Of a stretch of DNA of 51,890 bases, positions 15,931 to 25,030 are shown piece after piece. The notes beneath the pieces are model-generated. The model was not told the DNA's origin, did not search any database, and saw only the letters and a program-made list of their open reading frames with translations. The translations under genes were made by a program, and so were the position numbers. Each line of letters begins with the position of its first letter. The first letter of the stretch is position 1. Source of the DNA: a virus; the IMG/VR virus record IMGVR_UViG_3300007900_000584, positions 1-51,890 of that record; one strand, given 5' to 3'.

Positions 15931-17561
15931 TTAAATTGCCCTCTCATTATTCTCATGATAGATGCTATTGGGCGCATATGGTTACATTAAGATGCAATGG
16001 AAAATGTCCCTTTTGTATTTTAAATGGAAGGGGACAAAGAATAGCACAGCAAGAAATGAGCGGAAAAGAAATTTTAGATTGGTGGAATAATGTAAAGCAT
16101 AAGCCAGGACAAAAATTGTCTATTATTGGGGGGGAGCCCACTTTACATCCAGATATTGTTGAAATCATTAACAATTTAAAAAATTACAACATTACAATTA
16201 CTACAAACTGTAAGGGTCCGTTTTACAAAGATGCGAATTTCAATAAGAAATTTAAAGTTCATTCGACTTCAACTCTTAGAATAAATACTACTTTTCATCC
16301 CCATCATATCACAGCCGAGGAATATATAAGAGTTATAAAGAAGTGGAGAGAAACTTCCTATTTTGTAGATCAAACATCTTTTGTATATGCGCCAGGGGTG
16401 ATAGAACAATATGGAGATGCGATTAGAAAGGTTAGTGCTCATATTGCTATGACCGAAGGCTCATTCTTGGGATTTTATGATAACAAAAATGGTTTTCATG
16501 CTCCTTTTGATCCAAAAAACTTAATGCCAGATGAAAGTTATCACGACATAAAAAGAGTGGGTGAAAGATGTGGATTAACAGATTTCGATGCTTACAGGCA
16601 TATATGTGGACAGGCAACGGGGAAAGAGGCCAAATGTTGGCATCCCAGAAGAAGTCTAATCATCGGACCAAATGGCGGTTATTATCATTGTCACTATAAG
16701 ATGTATTATGATATTGATCCAGTTTGTAACGTTAAGGATTTTCGGCCTGTGCCAGATAAAGCTGTCTCATGTCGTCATTATGGCCTGTGTAATTGGTGTG
16801 ATGTTCCGAGGGTTGGATGTGCTAAAAACAAAACAGCGAAACCCCAAGTATTAAGTAAGCTTTATGATAAAAAAGAGAGAGAACTGCCCGAAATCAATGG
16901 GTTATTTACCAATATTCAAAATTTTGGGGAACAACACTCCCTAGAGTGTAACAAGTTGAAGTGGTTTGAATATGCTTATAGTCTATTATATTCAGGACAC
17001 AGAATCAGAGGGAAAACCCTGGATGTTGGTAGTGCCCGATCTGTATTCCCATATTACCTTGCTCACAAGGGGTATGACGTAACCACAATAGATGTAGCTG
17101 AGGGACCATATCGGGACGAGATTGGTAAAAGGTTTGGTGTTAAAAGTGTTATCGGAGACCTAAGAGAGTTTCAACCAGAATTGGAAGGTCAATTTGATTT
17201 TATTACTAACCTAAGCGTTATTGAACACATTGATAATGATACAAAAGCCGTCATAAACCTTGTTCGTTATCTAAAACCCGGTGGAGTCATGGCAATTTCT
17301 ACTGATTTTTATGATAAATATATAGAGTATCCAGATGCGAATCGAAAGATTGTTACTGACAGGCCCGTTGGGTCACACACTGATTCCCGAGTTTATACGC
17401 CAGAAACATTTGAACAACGAATCTTGCAACCTCTGGAAGTGCTCGGAGTAGAAAGGGTGGGTGTTACCAATTTTAATAATGTAGATATCTCCGACAGGAC
17501 AGAAAGGGCCGTTAGAGGACTTTATACTTTCGGAATTTCCATTGTTAGGAGAAAAATATGA
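15927..17561 (+). CDS. Radical SAM/SPASM-like protein fused to a SAM methyltransferase
   Basis: This 544-residue protein has two enzymes in one chain. The radical SAM cluster motif is CNGKCPFC near 24-31 (CX3CX2C), followed by IIGGEPTLHPDI, the SAM-binding GGE motif. Residues 228-310 hold many Cys (CGQATGKEAKCW, YHCHYKMY, CRHYGLCNWC, GCAKN), as in a SPASM-like auxiliary cluster region. From about 365 there is a class I methyltransferase: TLDVGSARSVFPYYL, TIDVAEG, DFITNLSVIEHI. It may modify a sugar or peptide by radical chemistry and methylation. The substrate is unknown. Confidence 0.82.
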   Translation: MIKLPSHYSHDRCYWAHMVTLRCNGKCPFCILNGRGQRIAQQEMSGKEILDWWNNVKHKPGQKLSIIGGEPTLHPDIVEIINNLKNYNITITTNCKGPFYKDANFNKKFKVHSTSTLRINTTFHPHHITAEEYIRVIKKWRETSYFVDQTSFVYAPGVIEQYGDAIRKVSAHIAMTEGSFLGFYDNKNGFHAPFDPKNLMPDESYHDIKRVGERCGLTDFDAYRHICGQATGKEAKCWHPRRSLIIGPNGGYYHCHYKMYYDIDPVCNVKDFRPVPDKAVSCRHYGLCNWCDVPRVGCAKNKTAKPQVLSKLYDKKERELPEINGLFTNIQNFGEQHSLECNKLKWFEYAYSLLYSGHRIRGKTLDVGSARSVFPYYLAHKGYDVTTIDVAEGPYRDEIGKRFGVKSVIGDLREFQPELEGQFDFITNLSVIEHIDNDTKAVINLVRYLKPGGVMAISTDFYDKYIEYPDANRKIVTDRPVGSHTDSRVYTPETFEQRILQPLEVLGVERVGVTNFNNVDISDRTERAVRGLYTFGISIVRRKI

Positions 17562-18535
17562 AAAATAAATTAGCATTTAATCATGCCAGAGTCTTAGTCA
17601 TAGGCGATCTCATGCTTGATGTCTATCGGTATGGAAGTACGTCTCGCATTTCACCAGAAGCCCCCGTACCCGTTGTCAAAGTATCTAGAGAAAGTATTGC
17701 TGCTGGTGGTGCCGCTAATGTAGCAGTTAATTTACAAAAATTAGGATGTTTCGTAGAACTTTTAGGGTACATAGGCGAGGACAACAATGGACGTCAACTG
17801 AGGGCGGAATTGCAACAACATGGGATTATACACACCAATCTGGTGGAGTCATTTTCCCACACTATATCTAAAACCCGTATTATTGTGGATGATCAATATA
17901 CTCTAAGATGTGACGATGATTCCACGATGAGAACACGGATACACAGAAAACATCACGAAGGCGAGTTGGTGCGAGCGTTATCAGAATTAGGCGATAAACA
18001 ACGATTTGATATTGTTATTGTATCAGATTATGCTAAAGGAACAATTACAGATACAATTATGGATACTATAAAGGCATCTTTTCCTTGTAAGATTTTATGT
18101 GATATAAAACCAACTAATGCCCATCTGTTTAACGATGTATTTTGTGTCGTACCAAATCTTCAAGAAGCACTTGAACTTGTGAATGCGCAAAACAATTATA
18201 CATATTCAACATTGGCCAGAGAAATCAAGAATAGATTTGGTTTACAGGCAGTAGTTATTACTTTGTCTGAACATGGTATTTTTTTGCTAGATCAGCATGA
18301 CAATACATATTCTTTTGAAGCCCATGTTGTTGATTATAACCAACGCAATGCCGTATTGGATGTTACAGGTGCAGGGGATACGGTTATCAGTGCATTGGCA
18401 GCATGTTTGGCGATCGGGTATGATTTAAAAGAAAGTGTTAGACTAAGTAACCTGGCGGCTGGTGTTGTCGTTGGTAAAACAGGAACGGCTGTGTGTTCTG
18501 CTAAGGAATTACAGAATGAAAACCTACGGATGTAG
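17558..18535 (+). CDS. hldE: PfkB sugar kinase, HldE/RfaE kinase-domain-like
   Basis: This 325-residue kinase follows the D-glycero-beta-D-manno-heptose-7-phosphate kinase domain of HldE closely: VLVIGDLMLDVYRYG, TSRISPEAPVPVVKV (residues about 28-42), GGAANVAVNLQKLG, and the catalytic DVTGAGDTVIS near 268-278. Length equals the HldE kinase domain; the C-terminal nucleotidyltransferase domain is absent. It should phosphorylate heptose-7-phosphate at C1, a step in making nucleotide-heptose. The adenylyl or guanylyl transfer must come from elsewhere. ATG 17558 overlaps the previous stop. Family is clear; exact sugar is inferred. Confidence 0.82.
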   Translation: MKNKLAFNHARVLVIGDLMLDVYRYGSTSRISPEAPVPVVKVSRESIAAGGAANVAVNLQKLGCFVELLGYIGEDNNGRQLRAELQQHGIIHTNLVESFSHTISKTRIIVDDQYTLRCDDDSTMRTRIHRKHHEGELVRALSELGDKQRFDIVIVSDYAKGTITDTIMDTIKASFPCKILCDIKPTNAHLFNDVFCVVPNLQEALELVNAQNNYTYSTLAREIKNRFGLQAVVITLSEHGIFLLDQHDNTYSFEAHVVDYNQRNAVLDVTGAGDTVISALAACLAIGYDLKESVRLSNLAAGVVVGKTGTAVCSAKELQNENLRM

Positions 18536-19199
18536 TGGCACATTGGGGGATACATATGTTACTCTGTGTATTCTTTATCATGTTGCCAAACAAGAGCCGA
18601 TTATATGTAAGCATTACACAATACATAGAAATTGGCACGGATTAATTAAACAAATTTACTCATTGATGCCAAACATACAAGTCGAATTTGTAAGTCAAAG
18701 GGATACTACAAATCCAAGAATATATTCATCTTTTGTACCCCATAGGAAATTCGGTATGACCTTATCTTCCACCGACGATTGGTGTATTTTCCCGAAGTTT
18801 ATTTTTCCTGAACTATCGCGTTTACCAGAACATTATGTCGTATTAAATCCACAATCTGGCCGACCAGACCAGGGTCGAATGTTAAATAAAAGAATAATTG
18901 ATAGAATAGTTAAAGATTCACAGTATCCAGTTGTTGTTCTAGGTACAAGTCAAATATCGAAACAAATAAAAGGTAGTAATGTTATTAATTTAACCAATCA
19001 AATCTCTTTGCTAGAAGCTATGGGTGTGATTAGCCGAGCCCAGCATGTAACAACATTCCAGGGATTAATGAGTCTTGTTGCCGCAAGTCAGCGGGTACAA
19101 AGTAGTGTGTACATACGCAATATTGGAGACCCGTGTTATACTGAACGAGTTGCACCAGAGTGGATACCATATCACAAGATACAGGAGGAAAAACCATGA
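18516..19199 (+). CDS. Divergent GT9-like glycosyltransferase
   Basis: From ATG 18516 (after CTAAGGAATTACAGA, inside the kinase tail) it has 227 residues. CSGTLGDTYVTLCILYHVA at the N-terminus resembles the GD-containing first loop of GT9 enzymes, and SLLEAMGVISRAQHVTTFQGLMSLVAA matches the LxExxxxIxxAxxxxTxxGxxxLA helix-loop of the donor domain. The protein is short for a two-domain GT-B enzyme (usually over 300), so it may have a minimal fold or act with a partner. ATGA overlap joins it to the following methyltransferase. Confidence 0.6.
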   Translation: MKTYGCSGTLGDTYVTLCILYHVAKQEPIICKHYTIHRNWHGLIKQIYSLMPNIQVEFVSQRDTTNPRIYSSFVPHRKFGMTLSSTDDWCIFPKFIFPELSRLPEHYVVLNPQSGRPDQGRMLNKRIIDRIVKDSQYPVVVLGTSQISKQIKGSNVINLTNQISLLEAMGVISRAQHVTTFQGLMSLVAASQRVQSSVYIRNIGDPCYTERVAPEWIPYHKIQEEKP

Positions 19200-19762
19200 G
19201 TCATGAAACAAGTAAAGGTTATAATCGCCGATTATTTGCGGGATATTTTGAACATTATCTAAAAGGTCATGGGATTGACATTGGATGTGGTACTGATATA
19301 CTTCAAATTTTGGATGGAGATGTTGTACCATACGACAAAGTGTTCCAAAGCCAAGATCACGAAGCACAAACTATGTATGAAATTAAGGACAACACTTATG
19401 ATTTTGTATATTCATCTAATTGCTTAGAACATATTAGCAGCCCAACAGAGGCATTGCATTCGTGGATACGTATTGTCAAGCGAGGAGGAATTGTTTTTTT
19501 TACTGTTCCCGACGAAACATTATACGAGCACGACAAATGGCCTAGCACCTTTAATAAAGCTCATCTGTGGTCTTTTACTACCAAAAATGATAGTAAACTT
19601 CCCAAATCTATTCATATTCAGTCATGGTTGAAACGGTTTGGTGTTGAAGTATTGTCGATTGAAATAATAGATACAGGCTACGATCATTCACTAGGGAATG
19701 TTGATCAAACTCAAATGGGGGCAGAAGCTTTTATTGAAGTTATTCTAAGGAAATATATATGA
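19196..19762 (+). CDS. Class I SAM-dependent methyltransferase
   Basis: This 188-residue protein starts at ATG 19196, four bases into the preceding stop, after ACAGGAGGAAAAACC. GIDIGCGTD near 26-34 is SAM-binding motif I, DFVYSSNCLEHI is motif IV, and RIVKRGGIVFFTVPDE is motif V/VI of the Methyltransf_11 type. It probably methylates a sugar or a small precursor in the island's pathway. There is no DNA-methylase target domain and no NPPY or PC motif, so a base methylase is unlikely. Confidence 0.82.
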   Translation: MSHETSKGYNRRLFAGYFEHYLKGHGIDIGCGTDILQILDGDVVPYDKVFQSQDHEAQTMYEIKDNTYDFVYSSNCLEHISSPTEALHSWIRIVKRGGIVFFTVPDETLYEHDKWPSTFNKAHLWSFTTKNDSKLPKSIHIQSWLKRFGVEVLSIEIIDTGYDHSLGNVDQTQMGAEAFIEVILRKYI

Positions 19763-20607
19763 AACCCAAAATCATTGGATTAATTGGTGTGTGGTATGCT
19801 GAAAAATGGATTGCAGCAGCTTTAGAGCAGGCATTACAATATTGTGATGAAGTAATAGTGGCAATTGGTGCCAATTCTAAATTTCTTGCCAAATTAGAAG
19901 ATAAGACACAAGAAATAGTATCTAAGTATCAAGATAGGATTACATTAATTAAGGCATCAACAGGACAAGCATATTCTCAAAGCAGAGCCGATACATTAAA
20001 TAGGATGTTGGCAGTTAGTAAATTTCGAAAAGTAGGAAATTGGGTATGGATATTAGATGCTGATGAATTTTATTTTGATTGTGCTTATCAAAAAATACGT
20101 GAAGCAATTGATTCTGGCTTATACCACCACATACGTGTAGAAGAAAAATTCTTTTTTATTAATATGACTAGATATTTATTAAACAGTCATGGTAGATTAT
20201 TCCGCATATCACAGCCAAATAACCAATTTCAACCAACACAACATTGGAATGGTAATATGACAAAATGTTTTATACTAAGACGAGACACAGCCCAACAAGG
20301 TATGTTCCACTACAGCCTTTTAACCGATGTAAGATATCGTCGCCTTATGTGGGAAACAGAACATCAATATCAACAACCACGTAAGCTCCAGTGGCTATCA
20401 GAAGTATACATTCCGTATGAATTAGATAATGAAGAAATTTGGATAGCTAAAAATCAAAAGCTTTTTGGATGTAAATCACCTTTTCTTGCACCGCTAGTAG
20501 AAGTCGAACCTGATAAAAATGGTAAACTTTTTGTTTACAATGGTAAACATCCTCCACATATAGAAACTACAGAACTAACTACAATCAAAGATTTCCGAAA
20601 GATATAA
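19759..20607 (+). CDS. GT2-like glycosyltransferase
   Basis: This 282-residue protein begins KIIGLIGVWYAEKWIAAALEQALQYCDEVIVAIGANS, the start of a GT-A fold, and has VWILDADEFYF at about 96-106 carrying the DXD metal site. The region SQSRADTLNRML before it is typical for the GT2 family working without a membrane anchor. Start ATG 19759 overlaps the methyltransferase stop. It belongs to the coupled gene string and likely adds one residue of the same glycan. Donor and acceptor are not predictable. Confidence 0.75.
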   Translation: MKPKIIGLIGVWYAEKWIAAALEQALQYCDEVIVAIGANSKFLAKLEDKTQEIVSKYQDRITLIKASTGQAYSQSRADTLNRMLAVSKFRKVGNWVWILDADEFYFDCAYQKIREAIDSGLYHHIRVEEKFFFINMTRYLLNSHGRLFRISQPNNQFQPTQHWNGNMTKCFILRRDTAQQGMFHYSLLTDVRYRRLMWETEHQYQQPRKLQWLSEVYIPYELDNEEIWIAKNQKLFGCKSPFLAPLVEVEPDKNGKLFVYNGKHPPHIETTELTTIKDFRKI

Positions 20608-20610
20608 GCA

Positions 20611-21369
20611 ATGTCCAAAAAGGCACTAATTTTATATTGGCACGGGTTAGGAGACGTTATTCTTCTGACACCGATTTTGCGATATCTTTACAAACAAGGA
20701 TATACTATTCACTTAATGTGTCGATCGGAGGTTTGTAATTCTAATTTACTAGGAAATTGCCAATATGTAAGCAATTTGATCAATGTTGCCAATCCTTGGC
20801 GGTCTAGCGTGGGATTCGATTGTCAAAAGAAAATAAATGTTGTTAAATTTAAACAATTATCCAAAAGATATAATTTATCTGTTTGTTGTTTACACGAATC
20901 TATAATACAGGGATGTAAGATTGCAACCAACTGGAGTGAATGTGGTTTAACAGTCAACAATAATCAACTAGAAGTTTTTATACCCCCAGATACTGAAGCA
21001 AGGGCGATGGAACTTATTGCGTATCGCTATCCAGATGGGTATATTCACAGACACACACAAATAGAATTTCACACAACTCATAATTGGGATTGTACAGATT
21101 GGATTAAAAAAAATCTACCTGACTTACCAATTATTGATACAGGGTTGGGTGGTGACTATTATTGTATTGATCCAGACATTAATTTCTCCTTTGTTTTAGC
21201 TCGGGAGGCAAAACATAGAGTATTATCTTCATCAGTCTTTGTTCATGCGTGTGAGGCTATGGGAGTAAAAATGGATGTAATCAACTACGGCAGACCAGAT
21301 CGGAAAGTGTGGCCCAAAAACCAAAGTTTAGTGGTAAAAATTCGTGAAGCTGAAAGGTGGATAAAATGA
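20611..21369 (+). CDS. GT9-like (heptosyltransferase-type) glycosyltransferase
   Basis: This 252-residue protein opens with ALILYWHGLGDVILLTPILRYLYKQGY, the classic GD-x-IL-xTP loop of ADP-heptose:LPS heptosyltransferases. The C-terminal half keeps SSSVFVHACEAMGVKMDVIN in place of the SGPxHLAxAxGxP donor loop, so it is divergent there. With the HldE-like kinase in the same island, a heptose-like donor is plausible. Start ATG 20611 follows ATAAGCA with no strong ribosome binding site. It overlaps the next gene by four bases. Confidence 0.72.
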   Translation: MSKKALILYWHGLGDVILLTPILRYLYKQGYTIHLMCRSEVCNSNLLGNCQYVSNLINVANPWRSSVGFDCQKKINVVKFKQLSKRYNLSVCCLHESIIQGCKIATNWSECGLTVNNNQLEVFIPPDTEARAMELIAYRYPDGYIHRHTQIEFHTTHNWDCTDWIKKNLPDLPIIDTGLGGDYYCIDPDINFSFVLAREAKHRVLSSSVFVHACEAMGVKMDVINYGRPDRKVWPKNQSLVVKIREAERWIK

Positions 21370-21953
21370 GTTATCATCCAAACTACTTTCAGCAAGGTGT
21401 CGCAGTTAGAAATGATTGTCAACAGAGACTTGATGCGATTAAAGGACATGTAAAAGGTGGTAGTTTATTAGACGTAGGATGTAGCGAGGGGTTCTATTCT
21501 TTCGGCCTTGCGGATCGTTGTGGACCCATCTTGGCTATAGACAAAGAATTGTCATTAGTACAAAAATGCTGGAAAATAAAAAAAACCTATAAGGTTAACA
21601 TCGATTTCCAACATATGGGGGTGGATAGATTACTGCGATCGACAGAAACGTGGGATACTTGTTTATATCTGAGTATCCATCATCATATTGTAGCTCAGTT
21701 GGGAATGGAAATAGCGGGAGATATTTTGAGAACCCTGTCTCGGAAATGTAGTTGTATGTTCTTTGATATGGGACAAAAGAACGAACAGAATTGTACTATG
21801 CACAAATGGTGGCAATTATTGCCACGAAATATAGATCAAGAAGTATGGTTGCGAAAATATTTAAAAGCCAACACAATATATACAAATATTCAGTTTATCG
21901 GCAGTTCTCGGATACATAATGTCCGGAGGTTATTGTGGAAACTGACCAAGTAG
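21366..21953 (+). CDS. Class I SAM-dependent methyltransferase
   Basis: From ATG 21366 (after AAAGGTGGATAAA; a GTG at 21357 is less likely) it has 195 residues. SLLDVGCSEGFYSFGLADRCG gives motif I, ILAIDKELS motif II, and TCLYLSIHHHI motif IV. It is the second of three plain methyltransferases in the island. The tail is basic (RRLLWKLTK). The target may be a sugar hydroxyl or a lipid-like carrier; nothing in the sequence decides this. Confidence 0.78.
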   Translation: MSYHPNYFQQGVAVRNDCQQRLDAIKGHVKGGSLLDVGCSEGFYSFGLADRCGPILAIDKELSLVQKCWKIKKTYKVNIDFQHMGVDRLLRSTETWDTCLYLSIHHHIVAQLGMEIAGDILRTLSRKCSCMFFDMGQKNEQNCTMHKWWQLLPRNIDQEVWLRKYLKANTIYTNIQFIGSSRIHNVRRLLWKLTK

Positions 21954-22555
21954 TTTTTGACAACAGGGTTTATGTTGTGCGACAAAAATTCTATCGCACT
22001 ATCGGCAGCTTCCAGCAACGGTTGGTTTCGGCCAGGGGAGACAAGGTAGAACGCAGAAGAACCTTTTATGTGGTAGAACGTGATCAGCAATTGTTCTGGG
22101 TCAAAGAATATACAGAACCCGCCCCCTATCACGATATCTATTACGAATTCACAGAGACTCAAAGATTGTATTCCGCAACTTATGTGGGACGAAACGAGAT
22201 ACAAACGGTTCAGATGTTTGGCGTCGAAAATGGCAGACTACTTATGGAATACTGTGATGGCTATGTCAAACTTCACGAAATGTCGTTGACACCACCGCAG
22301 CAAGCTACGGTTGGTCAATTGATAGCAAAATGGATTCAAGAACATCCAGAGGTGCATAATTACGACATGTGCGGGAATAACATACTAATCAAAATCAATG
22401 GCGGAATATCTATTAGATTGATAGATTTTGAGTATTCCATCAAGATGAGCCGCCAGCGGTGGGAACATACACGTAATGCCAAATGTTGGTATAACAAAGC
22501 TGGAACGATACCATTCTTAGGGTCTGGTTACGACAGTCGCAAGAAAGGAAAATGA
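21935..22555 (+). CDS. Small protein-kinase-fold protein (LPS-kinase-like)
   Basis: This 206-residue protein starts at GTG 21935 after CCGGAGGTTATT. VHNYDMCGNNILI near 141-153 has the HxxDxxxxN catalytic loop, followed by IRLIDFEYS with DFE in the place of DFG. FWVKEY near 50 may supply the ATP-anchoring Lys. Small kinases of this type (WaaP/RfaP, KdkA) phosphorylate sugars of the LPS core. In a glycan island next to GT9 genes, sugar phosphorylation is the best guess; a protein substrate cannot be ruled out. Confidence 0.65.
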   Translation: METDQVVFDNRVYVVRQKFYRTIGSFQQRLVSARGDKVERRRTFYVVERDQQLFWVKEYTEPAPYHDIYYEFTETQRLYSATYVGRNEIQTVQMFGVENGRLLMEYCDGYVKLHEMSLTPPQQATVGQLIAKWIQEHPEVHNYDMCGNNILIKINGGISIRLIDFEYSIKMSRQRWEHTRNAKCWYNKAGTIPFLGSGYDSRKKGK

Positions 22556-22556
22556 G

Positions 22557-23255
22557 ATGAAGTGTAGATTCTGTGAAGGCGACCTATCTGGTCCAGTAGT
22601 TGACCAATTCTTCGCGTGCAAGGTCTGTCAAGTACATTGGAATACTGAGGTACCGTCCAAAGCTGTTTTGCAACAATCATTGGCTAATATGATGCTTACT
22701 GCCTGTACTAATCCTAAAACCAGAAAATGTCGTCTTGATCAAGCTTTCGAGCAGTTAGACCTTATCGAACCGCACGTTACTACAGGTAAGCTTTACGATG
22801 TAGGAGCAGCAGCCGGTTTTGTTATGCACGTTGCCCAATCGAAGGGTTGGAAGGTATATGGTAATGAATTGAGTATGCGGGCGGTTGCGTGGGCGAAACA
22901 GCATTATGGTCTTGATATTTTTCATGGGTTTTTAGAAGATGATCCAGCCGCAATTGATAATCAATTTGATCTGGTTGTATTTTGGAACACATTAGAACAC
23001 GTAAGAAACCCACTTGAAGAAATGAGCCAGGCGACGAGTATGTTGAAACCAAATGGTCATATCCATATCGAAGTACCCATTAAGAATTCGCTAGAATTGA
23101 CTCGTTTTAGTCCAGCAGGACACATGACAGAATTTGAATACAAAGCATTGGACATACTCCGAGATAGGTGTGGCCTAGAAGAAGTGGCTAAATGGAAACT
23201 GACAGGTAACCAAGGACAACGATATGTTCGTGTATTATGGCAGAAACCACACTAA
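22557..23255 (+). CDS. Methyltransferase with N-terminal zinc ribbon
   Basis: This 232-residue protein starts with a ribbon (CRFC at 3-6, CKVCQ at 22-26) followed by a class I methyltransferase: KLYDVGAAAGFVMHVA near 80-95, VYGNELS, LVVFWNTLEHV, and MLKPNGHIHIEVP. The order zinc ribbon then methyltransferase is common in sugar methyltransferases (Methyltransf_23 type). Start ATG 22557 follows GAAAGGAAAATGAG. It probably methylates an island sugar; the substrate is unknown. Confidence 0.8.
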   Translation: MKCRFCEGDLSGPVVDQFFACKVCQVHWNTEVPSKAVLQQSLANMMLTACTNPKTRKCRLDQAFEQLDLIEPHVTTGKLYDVGAAAGFVMHVAQSKGWKVYGNELSMRAVAWAKQHYGLDIFHGFLEDDPAAIDNQFDLVVFWNTLEHVRNPLEEMSQATSMLKPNGHIHIEVPIKNSLELTRFSPAGHMTEFEYKALDILRDRCGLEEVAKWKLTGNQGQRYVRVLWQKPH

Positions 23256-23276
23256 CGAATAGAAAGGTTTAATTCC

Positions 23277-24119
23277 ATGTCTCAAACAATTATTGTAGGA
23301 AGTATGAATGGTAAAATATATACCTACGATACAGCGACACAAAAACTAAAGATATATTGTCAGCCAGACAACAGAGGGGTGATGGGACTTGCCAGATATG
23401 AAAATCACCTCTTTGCTTCATCCAGGGAATTAATAGTAAGGCAAGAATACCCACACATTAATACTAAGTCTATACGTAAAAAATTTCAAATAGATTCTCC
23501 ACAATTTCACCAGTTATTGTTGCATCACAAGAAATTATACATAACGTGTACTGCAATTAATGAAATATGGGTTTTTGATTATGATTTGACCCTATTAGAA
23601 AGAAAACGTATTGCGCCGCCCAACCGAAATAGTCCTGTCGCACTTAAGAGAAACTATAATCATGCTAATAGTATATGTTATCACAATGGATTATTTTATG
23701 TGGGACTTAACTGGTTAACTTCTACACAGTATGGGAAAAGTGGGGTGTGCGTTTTAAATCAAGACCTTCAAGAACAAAATCGTTTCGAATATGGGTGGGA
23801 GTCACATGGATTTACTTTTGTAGATAACAAACCGTATGCATTATGTGCAACCTCCGGGACTGACAAGAATATATCACATCCACGTCGTGCTGGTTTAATG
23901 GTTGATGGGCAGTTGGTTTTTGAACATCCTACAGATATATTTTGCAAAGCATTTATTGTAGATAAAGATTATATTTATGTAGTCGGTGGCGATGTGGCAA
24001 TCAGAGATCAAAGAAATGATGCTAACGGGGTAATATATACTTTAGATAGAAATTTCCAATTATTAAATACGGTTAAGTTTATAAATGCAGGACAACTTTG
24101 TGGAATAGCAATAATATGA
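23277..24119 (+). CDS. Beta-propeller protein of unknown function
   Basis: This 280-residue protein has repeating strand pairs such as GSMNGKIYTYDTATQKL, NHLFASSRELIVR, KKLYITCTAINEIWVFD, NGLFYVGLNWLTS, KPYALCATSG and DYIYVVGGDVAIRD, which look like blades of a five- to seven-bladed propeller. There is no signal peptide. Start ATG 23277 follows AGAAAGGTTTAATTCC. In a sugar island it could be a lyase-like or scaffold protein; no catalytic residues can be assigned. Similar propellers occur in glycan loci as unknown proteins. Confidence 0.6.
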   Translation: MSQTIIVGSMNGKIYTYDTATQKLKIYCQPDNRGVMGLARYENHLFASSRELIVRQEYPHINTKSIRKKFQIDSPQFHQLLLHHKKLYITCTAINEIWVFDYDLTLLERKRIAPPNRNSPVALKRNYNHANSICYHNGLFYVGLNWLTSTQYGKSGVCVLNQDLQEQNRFEYGWESHGFTFVDNKPYALCATSGTDKNISHPRRAGLMVDGQLVFEHPTDIFCKAFIVDKDYIYVVGGDVAIRDQRNDANGVIYTLDRNFQLLNTVKFINAGQLCGIAII

Positions 24120-25030
24120 AAGTTGTATATATTGACAAATTTAATTATTTTTTTTCAAGTGGTAATTATATAACAGCCGCCCTTAATAATATTGGAATAC
24201 AGGTAGTAAAAGTTCCTCTAGAAACCCCTTTAGATAAAATTAAACAAATTATAATAAGTCATAAATCAGACTTTGTATTATATGGAAAAGGTGCAAACTA
24301 TTTTGAGTCATTAATCCCATGGCTGCGTCAACGGAATATACTAGCTGTACACTGGAGTTTTGATCGACTTTTTTATCTAGACAGACCACAAACTATTATC
24401 AATAGAAGAAAAATCTACTTATCCAACTTTGTATTTACCACAGATGGTGGATGCAATCAACAATGGAAGAAAGAATTTGGAGTTGATCATATTACATTAC
24501 GGCAGGGTTTACATGCGCCAGATCATCAATGGGTTGATCCAACACCAAAAGATTTTGATATTATTTTTATAGGAAGTGTTTACAATACATACAGAAAAAA
24601 TCTCGTCAATTTTCTAACTAAAATTTATGGAAGTAGATTTAAAGTTTTTGGAGCCTCTGAAAATCCAAAAGACCAAATTCGGGGAATGGATTTAAATGTG
24701 TTATTGAGATCGGTAAAGATAGCCGTTGGGGATTCATTGCCTGGAGATTATTATTGGAGTAATCGTTTATATGAACAGCGCGGTCGTGGAGGATTCCTAT
24801 TACATCCCGAAACAGTTGGTATGGATCAGGAATTCGAAATTGGAAAAGAGTTGATTTTATTTCCAAGACACGACATGGACGCACTAAGGAAGACAATAGA
24901 CTATTATGTGGAGCACGACGAAAAAAGAGAGCGGATCAGACGATGCGGTTTTGATCGGTGTCCAACGTATGATGATCGTGTGTGTTTGATGTTGCGGCAT
25001 GTACGCGAACAAACAGGGAAAAGCATATGA
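24116..25030 (+). CDS. CgeB-like glycosyltransferase
   Basis: This 304-residue GT-B protein starts at ATG 24116 (ATGA overlap with the propeller). The C-terminal half is typical of the CgeB/GT4-like group: DIIFIGSVYNTYRKNLVNFL, then YWSNRLYEQRGRGGFLLHP with the donor-binding Glu region, ELILFPRHDMDALRKTIDYYV and the final ERIRRCG helix. It should use a nucleotide sugar; the acceptor is unknown. It is soluble and overlaps the next gene by four bases. Confidence 0.75.
   Translation: MKVVYIDKFNYFFSSGNYITAALNNIGIQVVKVPLETPLDKIKQIIISHKSDFVLYGKGANYFESLIPWLRQRNILAVHWSFDRLFYLDRPQTIINRRKIYLSNFVFTTDGGCNQQWKKEFGVDHITLRQGLHAPDHQWVDPTPKDFDIIFIGSVYNTYRKNLVNFLTKIYGSRFKVFGASENPKDQIRGMDLNVLLRSVKIAVGDSLPGDYYWSNRLYEQRGRGGFLLHPETVGMDQEFEIGKELILFPRHDMDALRKTIDYYVEHDEKRERIRRCGFDRCPTYDDRVCLMLRHVREQTGKSI

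Noticed and set aside
19196-23255. Island methyltransferases as DNA base methylases
   Set aside because: They have SAM motifs of the small-molecule Methyltransf_11/23 type and lack the DPPY/NPPY or PCQ catalytic motifs and target-recognition domains of DNA methylases.
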